Assembly (NCBI RefSeq): GCF_014237835.1
Contig: NZ_JACJVI010000001.1
Span: 1 to 64,000, forward strand
DNA: 64,000 nucleotides
Source: Rhizobium sp. AQ_MP
GTDB taxonomy: Bacteria; Pseudomonadota; Alphaproteobacteria; Rhizobiales; Rhizobiaceae
Direction of reading: 5' to 3'
Of this stretch, positions 55,153-64,000 are shown piece by piece; the first letter of the stretch is position 1, and every line of letters begins with the position of its first letter. Made by a program: the position numbers and the translations under genes. The notes under the pieces were generated by a model, which had not been told where the DNA came from, ran no database searches, and worked only from the letters and a program-made list of their open reading frames with translations.

Positions 55153-56193
55153 TCAGCGCCAGTGGCGCCCCTCGGTCGCAAGCCCGAAATCTGAAGGCGC
55201 GGTCGCAAAGGCGGCCAGACCGTGCAGCGCGGCCTGCGGATGGGTAACGACGAAGGTCGGGATCCCGTGCATCACCGCCTGGTGGGGCGCCTTGTCCTCG
55301 AAGGCAGCGCGGAATTCGCCGCTCTGCAGCGCCGGCAGGATCTTCGGCGAGATGCCGCCGGCGAGGAACACGCCGCCCTTAGCCATGAAGATCAGCGCGA
55401 GATCACCGGCAACCCGGCCAAGATAGGTGGCAAACAGGCTGAGCGCCTCGCCCGCAAGCGCATCCGCTCCGGCAATGCCGGCAGCCGAAACCTGGGCTGG
55501 ATCCTCATAGCGGGGCGTCAGGTTCCCGTCGGCCTTGCAGAGCGCGCGGTAGATGTTCATGAGGCCGCGGCCGGACAGAAGCTCCTCAGCCGAGATCCGG
55601 CCGAGCGTCGCGGTCGGGTCGCGCACCGGTGTCAGATGCGGCCAGATCTGGTGGTCGCGCAGGGTGCGGGGGCCGACATCCACATGCCCGCCTTCGCCCG
55701 GAACCGGGAACCACATATCGCGCGCCCGCACCAGCCCTGCAACGCCGAGCCCCGTGCCGGGGCCGAGCACGACGCGCGAGCCGATCGGCGCCTCGCTGAG
55801 CGAGCCCAGATGCTGGCGATCCTCGACGCCGAGCGTCGCAGCGGCCAATGCCTGCGCCTCGAAGTCGTTCAGCAGCAGCACCTCCGAAAAGCCGAGATCG
55901 GCCATCAGCGCCTTGGGCCGCACGATCCACGGGCAATTGGTGAGCGGCACCTCATCGCCCTTGATCGGCCCGGCCAGCGCCAGGATCAGCGAGCGCGGCT
56001 TATGGCTCGTCGTCTCGAGAACGCTAACGCGGATCGCTTCGTCGATCGTGGCGAATTCCTTGTTCACCACATTCGGAAAGCTGATCGTCTCACCGCTCTC
56101 GTCGATCAGGATCGAAAAGCGGGCATTGGTCCCGCCGATATCGCCAATCAGGATCGGGAAGGGGAGTTTGTCGTCACGCTGTGTCTTGGCCAT
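55153..56193 (-). CDS. glk: Glucokinase
   Basis: Glk phosphorylates glucose with ATP. The 346 residues have [15 protein letters not shown] (phosphate loop), [10 protein letters not shown] (catalytic Asp), [11 protein letters not shown] and [11 protein letters not shown] of the glucokinase family. A C-terminal extension follows. It lies 27 bases downstream of mgsA on the same strand. Confidence 0.96.
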   Translation of the reverse strand: MAKTQRDDKLPFPILIGDIGGTNARFSILIDESGETISFPNVVNKEFATIDEAIRVSVLETTSHKPRSLILALAGPIKGDEVPLTNCPWIVRPKALMADLGFSEVLLLNDFEAQALAAATLGVEDRQHLGSLSEAPIGSRVVLGPGTGLGVAGLVRARDMWFPVPGEGGHVDVGPRTLRDHQIWPHLTPVRDPTATLGRISAEELLSGRGLMNIYRALCKADGNLTPRYEDPAQVSAAGIAGADALAGEALSLFATYLGRVAGDLALIFMAKGGVFLAGGISPKILPALQSGEFRAAFEDKAPHQAVMHGIPTFVVTHPQAALHGLAAFATAPSDFGLATEGRHWR

Positions 56194-56220
56194 GGTTTGT
56201 CCGGTCTTGGGCCCTGCTGC

Positions 56221-56601
56221 TCAGGCAGCGAGGGTCTGCATCAGGATGTCGGCGGTTGCGAGGTTGAGTGCCATCGGAATGTCGTAGACGGTAGCAAGCC
56301 GCATCAGCGCCTTGACATCCACATCATGGGGCATCGGAGTCAAGGGGTCGACAAAGAAGACGAGCATGTCCACTTCCCCCGTCGAGATCAGCGCACCGAT
56401 CTGCTGGTCGCCGCCGAGCGGCCCGCTTTTGAGCCGCGTCACGTCGAGTTCGGGCACGGCATCCTTGATCCGCCCGCCCGTGGTTCCCGTCGCCACGATC
56501 CGCCAATTCATCAGCTTGGCCTGGTGACGCCTGGCAAACTCCGCCATGTCGTCCTTCTTCTGGTCATGCGCGATCAGGGCGATGCAACGGGTGCGGCTCA
56601 C
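56221..56601 (-). CDS. mgsA: Methylglyoxal synthase
   Basis: MgsA converts dihydroxyacetone phosphate to methylglyoxal, a bypass when phosphate is limiting. The 126 residues include [12 protein letters not shown], the catalytic-aspartate region [68 protein letters not shown] and a C-terminal [13 protein letters not shown]. The start is GTG 56601. The coupling with glk on one transcript suggests control of the upper glycolytic flux. Confidence 0.96.
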   Translation of the reverse strand: MSRTRCIALIAHDQKKDDMAEFARRHQAKLMNWRIVATGTTGGRIKDAVPELDVTRLKSGPLGGDQQIGALISTGEVDMLVFFVDPLTPMPHDVDVKALMRLATVYDIPMALNLATADILMQTLAA

Positions 56602-56691
56602 GACGGGTCCCCAGCTGATTTAAATCGATTTGATAGCTCCATCTAGCGCAGGCGGGAGCCGTTGAAAAGGCACCCACCGTATGGTCGCTTC

Positions 56692-57765
56692 TCACCAGCC
56701 GGCTGGACGGGGTGCCGGAATGGGAACCACGACCGGCAATTCGAAAGCCGTCTGTTGGGAAGGCGCCGGGGCCGCAAATGCCGACGCTGCGCTGTTGCTG
56801 GGCATGATTCCGCCGCTCGCCCGGTAGGTGACCTCAAGCTCGTTTGCCGGGCCCCTTGCATCGAGCACCATCGCGCACGCCTTCGGCAGATCGGAAACCT
56901 GCATGGCGCGTGGCTTCGGTGCGGGTTTTGCGTCGGGGTCCTTCTTCGGCGCTGCCCAGGGCTCCTTGGTGAACCACCAGGCGAGCGACTGGTCACAGCC
57001 GTCGCCGGGCGGCACGGCCGCCTGCGGCTTGCAGCCGGCAGCACCTTCGGGGCAGCGCATGCGGATATGGAAATGCGCATCATGGCCGTAGATCGGCCGG
57101 ATCTTGCCGAGCACACCCCGGTCGCCTGTCCACGTGTCGCAAAGCTTCTTCTTGATCGCCGGATTGACGAAGATGCGCTCCACCTGCGGATAGCTCGCCG
57201 CCTGCACCACGAGCCGTGCATGGGTATTGGTCCAGAGGCGCTTGTCGACGGTCAGGAACTTGTCTTTCTCCAGCATCGAGGTGAAGGGCATGTCCTCGCG
57301 CTGCTGCGCGGAGAGCGGGCTTTGCGGCTTCGGCGTGAACCAGATATCCGCATCAAGCCCGATCTGATGCGAGGCATGGCCCGAAAGCATCGGCCCGCCG
57401 CGCGGCTGCGAGATGTCGCCGATCAGGATACCGGCGCCCCAGCCGAGTTGCACCGCATCTTTCGAGAAGCGTTCGAGGAGGGCGATCATCTCCGGATGGC
57501 CCCAGCGACGATTGCGCGAAAGCCGCATCGCCTGCCAGGTCGGTCCGTCGGTTGGGATGGCGACAGCGCCTGCAATGCAGCCCTTGGCGTAGGAACCGTA
57601 AGGGGAGGGGGCCGCCTTGGCCGGCAGCGCCATGCCACCAAACAACTCCTTGGCAGGTCGTCCTTCCGCAAAGGCCGTATCGCTGACGGCGCCGGCAAAG
57701 GCTGCCGCAAGCATCAGGGCCGTAGCCATCGGGCGTGCGCCCCAGGTCTTCTTCATCGTGTGCAT
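56692..57765 (-). CDS. mepA: Penicillin-insensitive murein endopeptidase MepA
   Basis: MepA hydrolyses D-Ala-mDAP crosslinks in the periplasm. The 357-residue precursor has a signal peptide (ATALMLAAAFAGAVSDTAFAEG). It has the LAS metallopeptidase motifs GHASHQIGLDADIWF and YGHDAHFHIRMRCP (zinc ligands). It ends in a Pro/Ala-rich low-complexity tail. ATG 57765 was chosen; ATG 57756 is possible. Confidence 0.95.
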   Translation of the reverse strand: MHTMKKTWGARPMATALMLAAAFAGAVSDTAFAEGRPAKELFGGMALPAKAAPSPYGSYAKGCIAGAVAIPTDGPTWQAMRLSRNRRWGHPEMIALLERFSKDAVQLGWGAGILIGDISQPRGGPMLSGHASHQIGLDADIWFTPKPQSPLSAQQREDMPFTSMLEKDKFLTVDKRLWTNTHARLVVQAASYPQVERIFVNPAIKKKLCDTWTGDRGVLGKIRPIYGHDAHFHIRMRCPEGAAGCKPQAAVPPGDGCDQSLAWWFTKEPWAAPKKDPDAKPAPKPRAMQVSDLPKACAMVLDARGPANELEVTYRASGGIMPSNSAASAFAAPAPSQQTAFELPVVVPIPAPRPAGW

Positions 57766-57950
57766 GTCCCCGGTCTGTCCGAACGTCACCACTGATCGCT
57801 CAGCGTGAATCACCTGTCAGTCTAGCGTGAAACGGAAATGGGGTGAATCTGCGGAAGCCCGCACGCTCACTTCTATGTCAGTCATCTGTATTTTGCCGAT
57901 ATTTGTCCTATTCTGCTCCGCAACAAAAGCAAATCAGGGGAATTGGGCAG

Positions 57951-59789
57951 ATGGGTCTGAACAAGGTGGGCGTTGCAGTCTGGGGCTTGGTGGCGTTGCT
58001 CGCAGGGCCGCTGCCGTCGGCCTTTGCGCAGGGACCGGCCGAGCCGTTCCGGCATGGCGTGGCGATTGTCGGTGATCTGAAATATCCGGCTGGTTTCGAG
58101 CGCTTCGCCTATGTGAATCCTGATGCGCCAAAGGGCGGCACACTGCGCATGTCCTCGACCGGCACCTTCGATAGCTTCAATCCGGTCTTGAACCGCGGAG
58201 AGGCGGCTCCCGGACTCCCAACCGTCTTCGACACGCTGCTGAAGGACGCAGAAGACGAAATCTCCACAGGCTACGGCCTGCTGGCGGAAGGAGTCTCTTA
58301 TCCGGCCGATTTCTCAAGCGCGACCTTCAGGCTGCGCGCGGAAGCTCGCTTTGCCGATGGTGAGCCCGTGAAGCCGGAAGACGTGATCTTCAGTTTCGAA
58401 AAACTGAAGGAGCTCAATCCGCTCTATACCAGCTATTACAGCCATGTCGTTTCGGCGGAAAAGACAGGCGACCGCGATGTCACCTTTCGCTTCGACGAGA
58501 AGAACAACCGCGAACTGCCGATGATCCTCGGACAGTTCCCCGTCGTGCCGAAGCATTGGTGGGAGGGCAACGGCCCCGATGGCAAGCCGCGCGATATCTC
58601 CCGCACGACGCTGGAGCCTGTCCTGGGATCGGGTCCTTACAAGATCGCCGAATTCAAGGCCGGCGCCACCATCCGCTATGAATTGCGCGACGACTATTGG
58701 GCGAAGGATCTCAACGTCAATCGGGGTTACAACAACTTCAAGAACGTCACCTACACGATGTTCGGCGACCGCGACGTCGAGTTCGAGGCCTTCCGCTCGG
58801 GCAATACCGATTTCTGGCAGGAAACGCGCGCGGCCCGCTGGGCCACCGGCTTCGATTTCCCCGCCGCACAGGATGGGCGGGTGAAGAAAGAGGAGTTCGA
58901 AAATCCCTTCCGGGCCACGGGCGTCATGCAGGCCCTCGTGCCCAACATGCGACGCGAACTGTTCAAAGACCAGCGTGTCCGCGAGGCTCTCAACTACGCG
59001 CTTGACTTCGAGGAACTCAACCGAACGGTCTTCTACGGCGCCTACCAGCGTGTCGACAGTTTCTTCTTCGGAACGGAGCTCGCCTCCACCGGTTTGCCGG
59101 AAGGCAAGGAGCTGGAGCTTCTGACAAGCCTGAGGGATAAGGTGCCGGCTTCGGTCTTCGACACCCCGTTTAAGAACCCGGTTGGAGGTACCCCGCAGGC
59201 CTCGCGCGAGAACCTGCGCAAAGCGGTGGAACTCTTCAAGCAGGCCGGCTACGAACTGCGCGGCAACGCCATGGTCAATTCCAAGACCGGCCAGCCCTTC
59301 CGCTTCGAGCTTCTCCTATCGAACCCGCAGCTTGAGGTCGTGGCCGTTCCCTACCAGCAGCAACTCCGTAAGATTGGCATCGACATGTCGGTCCGTACCG
59401 TCGACGACAGCCAGTATACGAACCGCACCCGGACCTTCGACTATGACATGACCTGGGTCGTCTGGGCTCAGACCCTTAACCCCGGCAATGAACAGCGCAA
59501 TTACTGGGGCTCGTCCACGGCCAATCAGGAAGGGTCACGCAACTATGCTGGCATCGCCGATCCTGCGGTGGATGCGCTGATCGAAAGGATCATCTTCCCG
59601 GCCGATCGTGAGGAGCAGATCGCCGCGACCAAAGCCCTGGATCGCGTTTTGCTCGCCCACGACTATGTCGTGCCGCTCTACTACGGCCGGACTGCCCGCT
59701 ATGCCTTCTGGGACAAGTTCGAACACCCGGCAGAGCTCCCCACCTATGGGACCGGCTTTCCCTCCATCTGGTGGGCCAAGGCGCCGTGA
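57951..59789 (+). CDS. yejA: Periplasmic peptide-binding protein of the Yej importer
   Basis: The 612-residue precursor has a signal peptide (GVAVWGLVALLAGPLPSAFAQ) and the SBP_bac_5 (family 5) domain, with GGTLRMSSTGTFDSFNPVLNRGEA and PVKPEDVIFSFEKLKELNP. YejA binds peptides such as microcin C in E. coli; in S. meliloti and Brucella the Yej system is linked to peptide resistance and uptake. ATG 57951 starts the signal peptide. The 142-base gap to yejB shows no other gene. Confidence 0.93.
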   Translation: MGLNKVGVAVWGLVALLAGPLPSAFAQGPAEPFRHGVAIVGDLKYPAGFERFAYVNPDAPKGGTLRMSSTGTFDSFNPVLNRGEAAPGLPTVFDTLLKDAEDEISTGYGLLAEGVSYPADFSSATFRLRAEARFADGEPVKPEDVIFSFEKLKELNPLYTSYYSHVVSAEKTGDRDVTFRFDEKNNRELPMILGQFPVVPKHWWEGNGPDGKPRDISRTTLEPVLGSGPYKIAEFKAGATIRYELRDDYWAKDLNVNRGYNNFKNVTYTMFGDRDVEFEAFRSGNTDFWQETRAARWATGFDFPAAQDGRVKKEEFENPFRATGVMQALVPNMRRELFKDQRVREALNYALDFEELNRTVFYGAYQRVDSFFFGTELASTGLPEGKELELLTSLRDKVPASVFDTPFKNPVGGTPQASRENLRKAVELFKQAGYELRGNAMVNSKTGQPFRFELLLSNPQLEVVAVPYQQQLRKIGIDMSVRTVDDSQYTNRTRTFDYDMTWVVWAQTLNPGNEQRNYWGSSTANQEGSRNYAGIADPAVDALIERIIFPADREEQIAATKALDRVLLAHDYVVPLYYGRTARYAFWDKFEHPAELPTYGTGFPSIWWAKAP

Positions 59790-59931
59790 TCGGATCGCGG
59801 GGCTTGCGCCGCCTGCGTGAGACTCTAGGAATGGAGATGACGAATCGCGGTGAGACGGAGCGGCAGATATTGGCGGACAAAACGAGACCGGACATCGCGG
59901 GCAAATCTGACCGGAAACGGGAGCGCCGCGC

Positions 59932-61026
59932 ATGACCGCCTATATTCTCCGGCGTCTGCTGCTTATGATACCCACAATGATCGGTATCATGGGCATCTCC
60001 TTCATCGTCATCCAGTTTGCGCCCGGCGGCCCAGTCGAGCAGGTGATCGCCCAGCTCAGCGGCCAGGGCGATAGCGCCGACGCCCGCCTGTCCGGCGGCG
60101 GTGACATGCTGAACCAGTCCGTCGGCACGGAGGAGGGCGGTTCAACCTATCGCGGCGCCCAGGGCCTCGATCCGGAACTGATCGCCAAGCTTGAAAAGCA
60201 GTTCGGCTTCGACAAGCCGCCGCTGGAGCGCTTCCTCGAAATGATGTGGAACTACATCCGTTTCGATTTCGGCGAGAGCTTCTTCCGCAACACTTCGGTC
60301 ATCGACCTGATCATCGAAAAGCTGCCGGTGTCCATTTCGCTCGGCCTCTGGGTGCTCCTGATTTCCTACGCCATCTCGATCCCGCTCGGCATCCGCAAGG
60401 CGGTTGCCGACGGCTCCCGCTTCGATGTCTGGACGTCCGGCATCATCGTCATCGGTTATGCCGTCCCGGGCTTCCTCTTCGGCATCCTGCTGATCGTGCT
60501 CTTCGCCGGCGGATCCTTCTTCGACTGGTTTCCGCTGCGCGGCCTCACGTCAGACAATTTTGCCGAGCTCTCCTGGTGGCAGAAGATCCTCGATTACTTC
60601 TGGCATCTGACCCTGCCGCTGATCGCGCTTCTGCTCTCTGCTTTTGCGACGACCACGCTTCTGACCAAGAATTCCTTCATCGACGAGATCAAGAAGCAGT
60701 ATGTGGTGACTGCCCGCGCCAAGGGCCTGGGCGAGCGGCAGGTGCTTTACGGCCACGTCTTTCGCAACGCCATGCTGATCGTCATCGCCGGCCTGCCGGG
60801 CGCCTTCATCTCCGCCTTCTTCACCGGTTCGCTCCTGATTGAGAACATCTTCTCGCTCGATGGCCTCGGTCGTCTCGGCTACCTCGCGATCGTCAACCGC
60901 GACTATCCGATCGTCTTTGCCACGCTCTACATCTTCTCGCTGATGGGCCTCGTCATCGGCCTGATCTCCGACCTGATCTATACCTGGATCGACCCGCGCA
61001 TCGACTTCGACCGGAGGGACGTCTGA
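59932..61026 (+). CDS. yejB: Yej importer permease YejB
   Basis: The 364-residue membrane protein has about six spans and the DppB/OppB-like permease EAA region, [29 protein letters not shown]. It has the N-terminal periplasmic extension of the family (residues 35-100). Its stop TGA shares its A with the ATG of yejE (TGATG at 61024-61028). Confidence 0.94.
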   Translation: MTAYILRRLLLMIPTMIGIMGISFIVIQFAPGGPVEQVIAQLSGQGDSADARLSGGGDMLNQSVGTEEGGSTYRGAQGLDPELIAKLEKQFGFDKPPLERFLEMMWNYIRFDFGESFFRNTSVIDLIIEKLPVSISLGLWVLLISYAISIPLGIRKAVADGSRFDVWTSGIIVIGYAVPGFLFGILLIVLFAGGSFFDWFPLRGLTSDNFAELSWWQKILDYFWHLTLPLIALLLSAFATTTLLTKNSFIDEIKKQYVVTARAKGLGERQVLYGHVFRNAMLIVIAGLPGAFISAFFTGSLLIENIFSLDGLGRLGYLAIVNRDYPIVFATLYIFSLMGLVIGLISDLIYTWIDPRIDFDRRDV

Positions 61027-62162
61027 TGTCCGCTGTCGAAACCACCACCATCGCTCCGCCAAAGAAGGGCTGGCTCAACCCCACCAACCGCCGCCGGCTT
61101 GAAAATTTCAAGGCGAACCGACGCGGCTTGTGGTCCTTCTGGATCTTCATGGTCTTGTTCGTGCTCAGCATGTTTGCCGAGTTCATCGCCAATGACCGGC
61201 CGATCATCGCCTCCTACAAGGGCGAGATCCTCTTCCCCGTGGTGGTCGATTATCCGGAGGAGAAGTTCGGCGGCTTCCTTGCGGTCACCGATTACCGCTC
61301 GCCCTTTATATCAGACGAGATCAACGCCAACGGCTGGATGATCTGGCCGCCGATCCGTTACTCCTACCGCACGGTCAATTCCGAGGTGCCCCACTCCGCC
61401 CCCACGCCGCCCTTCTGGCTGATGGACAAGGAAACCCGCTGCGCCGCCTATCCGCTGAAGGCGGAAGACCCGAACTGCGTGCTCGGCAACATGAACTGGC
61501 TCGGCACCGACGATCAGGCGCGCGACGTGATGGCCCGGATGATCTACGGCTTCCGTATCTCGATCCTCTTCGGCCTGGCGCTGACGCTCGCGTCTGCCGC
61601 GATCGGTGTGACGGCCGGTGCCGTCCAGGGCTATTTCGGCGGCTGGACTGACCTTCTGATGCAGCGCTTCATCGAGATCTGGTCGTCGATGCCGGTTCTC
61701 TACATCCTGCTGATCATAGCAGCCATCCTGCCGCCCGGTTTCTTCGTGCTGCTCGGCATCATGTTGCTCTTTTCCTGGGTCGGCTTCGTCGGCATTGTGC
61801 GTGCCGAATTCCTGCGCGCGCGCAACTTCGAATATGTGAACGCCGCCCGGGCACTCGGGGTTGGCAACGGCACGATCATGTTCCGCCACCTGCTGCCGAA
61901 CGCCATGGTCGCGACCCTGACCTTCCTGCCCTTCATCCTCTCGGGCTCGATCACCACGCTGACCTCGCTCGACTTCCTCGGCTTCGGCATGCCCCCCGGC
62001 TCGCCCTCGCTCGGCGAACTGATCGCGCAAGGCAAACGCAACCTCCAGGCCCCCTGGCTAGGCCTCACCGCGTTCTTCACAATGTCGATCATGCTCTCGC
62101 TTCTGATCTTCATAGGCGAAGCCGTCCGCGATGCCTTCGATCCGAGAAAGACCTTCCGATGA
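61026..62162 (+). CDS. yejE: Yej importer permease YejE
   Basis: The 378-residue permease has a membrane-anchored N-terminus (FWIFMVLFVLSMFAEFIA, here LWSFWIFMVLFVLSMFAEFIA) and a permease core with EFLRARNFEYVNAARALGVGNGTIMFRHLLPNAM. It partners YejB to form the membrane channel. In relatives yejF follows directly; here a toxin-antitoxin cassette lies between. Confidence 0.94.
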   Translation: MSAVETTTIAPPKKGWLNPTNRRRLENFKANRRGLWSFWIFMVLFVLSMFAEFIANDRPIIASYKGEILFPVVVDYPEEKFGGFLAVTDYRSPFISDEINANGWMIWPPIRYSYRTVNSEVPHSAPTPPFWLMDKETRCAAYPLKAEDPNCVLGNMNWLGTDDQARDVMARMIYGFRISILFGLALTLASAAIGVTAGAVQGYFGGWTDLLMQRFIEIWSSMPVLYILLIIAAILPPGFFVLLGIMLLFSWVGFVGIVRAEFLRARNFEYVNAARALGVGNGTIMFRHLLPNAMVATLTFLPFILSGSITTLTSLDFLGFGMPPGSPSLGELIAQGKRNLQAPWLGLTAFFTMSIMLSLLIFIGEAVRDAFDPRKTFR

Positions 62163-62229
62163 GAGCAGGTTCGTCAAAGGACAGCATGTATGGCATGATG
62201 CGTTCAGGCCTGATCAGGAGCGCGACGCG

Positions 62230-62478
62230 ATGAACAAGATCGTCAGAGAGCATTATCCGGTTGAGAATTTGCCTGCCGACCTCAGAGAAGGGCTGACCGA
62301 CGGCAGCACCGTGCGGGTTGTGGTTGAGGTGGAAGGTGACGCGCCGAACCCGGCCAAAACGAGTTTTGAAGATTTCATGAAAAAGGTGGAGGCCTATCGT
62401 AGCCAAGACGACCGCCGCGTTACGACCGCTGAAGCTGTGGCGCGTATTCGGGAACTCCGCGACGAATGGGACGACTGA
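62230..62478 (+). CDS. Antitoxin of a PIN-type toxin-antitoxin pair
   Basis: The 82-residue protein begins MNKIVREHYPVENLPADLREGLTDGSTVRVVVEVE, an N-terminal part that resembles short antitoxin DNA-binding folds, followed by an acidic linker and a helix, TAEAVARIRELRDEWDD, which is probably the toxin-binding tail. It has AGGAG ten bases upstream. The identification rests on position directly before a PIN gene, with TGATG overlap at 62476-62480. I do not know the exact antitoxin family. Confidence 0.72.
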   Translation: MNKIVREHYPVENLPADLREGLTDGSTVRVVVEVEGDAPNPAKTSFEDFMKKVEAYRSQDDRRVTTAEAVARIRELRDEWDD

Positions 62479-62966
62479 TGCCGCAACGGCACCAACTCTA
62501 TCTCGATACGAATGCCGCGATCTTGCTCATCGAGGGGGAGGGTATCCTGCGTGAAATGCTGCGAGACCTGACCGATAGAGCATCATCCCGACCGAGCGCC
62601 ATCCTCGCCACCAGCGCGTTGACTGTGTCCGAACTTTTGGTCAAGCCTTTGCGCCAAAACGACACAAGGCTGATTGAAGTCTACAGGGCCTGGGGTTCGG
62701 GGCTGCCGTGGCTGCAGATTGTTCCAGTTTCCAATGGCATTCTTGACATTGCGGCACAATTGCGTGCCAGACGGGGTGGTTTGAAGCTTCCCGATGCCAT
62801 CCATGTGGCATCGGCTCTGGCGATCGGAACCACGCATTTCTTGACCGATGATCAAGGTATCGCGAACTCCGTGACAGTTAGGACCTGGGAGGAGCCTTAC
62901 TTGTTTGAAGTTTGCCGCTTGGACGCTCCGTCTCTCACCTCCCTGATCGAAAGCCTCACCGCATGA
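62478..62966 (+). CDS. PIN-domain toxin (VapC-like ribonuclease)
   Basis: The 162-residue protein has the four acidic residues of an active PIN site: D10 (YLDTNAAIL), E52 (LTVSELLV), D106 (KLPDAIHVASA) and D124 (FLTDDQGI). VapC toxins cleave tRNA or rRNA and are held by the antitoxin. ATG 62478 shares its A with the antitoxin stop; an ATG at 62466 would add MGRL. Its own stop overlaps the yejF start (ATGA), so the three genes are translationally linked. Confidence 0.85.
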   Translation: MPQRHQLYLDTNAAILLIEGEGILREMLRDLTDRASSRPSAILATSALTVSELLVKPLRQNDTRLIEVYRAWGSGLPWLQIVPVSNGILDIAAQLRARRGGLKLPDAIHVASALAIGTTHFLTDDQGIANSVTVRTWEEPYLFEVCRLDAPSLTSLIESLTA

Positions 62967-64000
62967 CCGAACCCCTGCTTTCCGTGCGCGATCTCTCCGT
63001 CGCCTTCCACCAGGGTGGCCGCGAGAGCCTGGCGGTCGATCGCGTCTCCTTCGACATCGGCCGTGGCGAGATCGTTGCCTTGGTCGGGGAATCCGGTTCC
63101 GGCAAATCTGTTTCCGCCGCTTCTATCCTGAAGCTTCTGCCCTATCCCGCCGCGAGCCATCCCTCGGGGCATATTCTATTCGACGGTCGCGACCTGATGA
63201 CCGCGAGCGAGCCCGAACTGCGGGCCGTGCGCGGCAACGACATCACCATGATCTTCCAGGAGCCGATGACTTCGCTCAACCCGCTGCACACCATCGAGCG
63301 GCAGATCGGCGAGATCCTGGCCCTCCATCAGGGCCTTGAAGGCGCATCCGCCCGCGCCCGCGTGCTCGAGCTGTTGCATCAGGTCGGCATCCGCGAGCCG
63401 GAGAAGCGCCTGACGGCCTTCCCGCATGAACTCTCGGGCGGTCAGCGCCAGCGCGTGATGATTGCCATGGCGCTTGCCAACAGGCCGAAGCTTCTGATCG
63501 CCGACGAGCCGACCACGGCCCTCGACGTCACCGTCCAGGCGCAGATCCTCGAACTCCTGGGCCGCCTCAAGTCCGAGCATGGCATGTCCATGCTCTTCAT
63601 CACCCATGATCTCGGCATCGTCCGCAAGTTTGCCGATCGGGTCTGCGTCATGACCAAGGGCAAGATCGTCGAGGCCGGAGCCGTTGAGGATATCTTCGAA
63701 CGGCCGCAGCATGCGTATACGAAGAAGCTGCTCGCCTCCGAGCCGCGTGGCGAACCGCCGCTTCTGGACGAAACAAAACCTGTTGTCATGCAGGGCGAGG
63801 ACATCCGCGTCTGGTTCCCGATCAAGGCCGGCTTCCTACGCCGCACCGTGGACCACGTGAAGGCAGTGGATGGTGTGGATCTCACGCTTCGCGCCGGCCA
63901 GACGCTTGGTGTCGTCGGCGAATCGGGCTCGGGCAAGACCACGCTGGGTCTCGCTCTCTCGCGTCTCATCTCGTCGAAGGGCCGCATCAGCTTTATCGGA
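62963..64000 (+). CDS. yejF: Yej importer ATPase YejF (C-terminal part beyond the window)
   Basis: The 346 codons seen encode an ABC ATPase domain, [15 protein letters not shown], Walker [10 protein letters not shown], signature [15 protein letters not shown], Walker [13 protein letters not shown] and H-loop ITHDLG. The start of a second domain follows, with Walker [10 protein letters not shown]. YejF-type proteins carry two fused ATPase domains and power the importer. The start ATG 62963 overlaps the toxin stop; in an unaltered operon it would follow yejE directly. Confidence 0.93.
   Translation, partial: MTEPLLSVRDLSVAFHQGGRESLAVDRVSFDIGRGEIVALVGESGSGKSVSAASILKLLPYPAASHPSGHILFDGRDLMTASEPELRAVRGNDITMIFQEPMTSLNPLHTIERQIGEILALHQGLEGASARARVLELLHQVGIREPEKRLTAFPHELSGGQRQRVMIAMALANRPKLLIADEPTTALDVTVQAQILELLGRLKSEHGMSMLFITHDLGIVRKFADRVCVMTKGKIVEAGAVEDIFERPQHAYTKKLLASEPRGEPPLLDETKPVVMQGEDIRVWFPIKAGFLRRTVDHVKAVDGVDLTLRAGQTLGVVGESGSGKTTLGLALSRLISSKGRISFIG

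Noticed and set aside
52540..55194. 884-codon open frame antisense to dapB and the ABC exporter
   Set aside because: It spans two certain minus-strand genes and their junction; composition is that of a shadow frame.

Overview
The window is a stretch of core chromosome from an alphaproteobacterium, almost certainly a member of the Rhizobiaceae (Rhizobium/Agrobacterium/Sinorhizobium group). The evidence is the high-GC coding sequence, an Irr-type Fur regulator divergent from fabA-fabB, the block rpsO-pnp / truB-rbfA-infB-ylxR-nusA-rimP, the blocks recR/ybaB/dnaX with the SRP RNA beside dnaX, dnaK/dnaJ, polA next to a marR gene, gpmA/dapB/glk/mgsA, and a yejABEF peptide importer. I cannot name the species.

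Layout. 1-400: the end of an IS3-family element cut by the window edge, joined to the last 60 codons of a broken DUF3298-like gene. 396-5300: small proteins, a YdcF protein, a TRIC-type channel, irr, fabA, fabB. 5300-8050: a LuxR-like HTH protein, an AraC regulator and rsmC. The fabI gene that I recall after fabB in relatives is not here. 8121-18354: the translation and RNA-processing block, all on the minus strand, headed by a sigma70-type promoter and a probable attenuator before rimP. 18465-27555: an MFS transporter, a lytic transglycosylase, recR, a MOSC protein, a hydrolase, ybaB, dnaX, the SRP RNA, a HIT protein and nudC. 27556-37400: pheA, kdsB, a cytochrome c, an AEC transporter, a sugar or nucleoside kinase, an SH3 protein, a 2-hydroxyacid dehydrogenase, a GNAT protein, a MoeB-like E1, recF and slyX. 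37401-45110: a tetR-controlled divergent pair, dnaJ-orf-dnaK behind an RpoH promoter, a class A PBP with a CtrA box, and ybaK. 45111-57765: an M20 peptidase, marR, polA, an enol-lactonase-like hydrolase, gpmA, dapB, an ABC exporter, glk, mgsA and mepA. 57951-64000: yejA, yejB, yejE, a toxin-antitoxin pair, then yejF, which runs off the window.

Main points of novelty. (1) Two intergenic regions 14 kb apart and on opposite strands (31275-31440 and 45260-45420) share an identical 20-mer, CTGACCACGGATGTACTGGC. In each it lies just before an intrinsic-terminator-like hairpin and can pair with an upstream ACATCC; they look like paralogous small RNAs. The second is preceded by a perfect CtrA box. 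(2) A PIN-domain toxin-antitoxin cassette sits inside the yej operon, and its genes are joined to each other and to yejF by start/stop overlaps. (3) A terminator-like hairpin with a U-tract lies between a good promoter and rimP. (4) A small exported protein is encoded between dnaK and dnaJ, with its start overlapping the dnaK stop. (5) The polA-marR gap holds a three-hairpin RNA with C-rich loops, fitting the place of the rhizobial alpha-r7 RNA as I recall it. No CRISPR array, tRNA, rRNA or prophage was seen.
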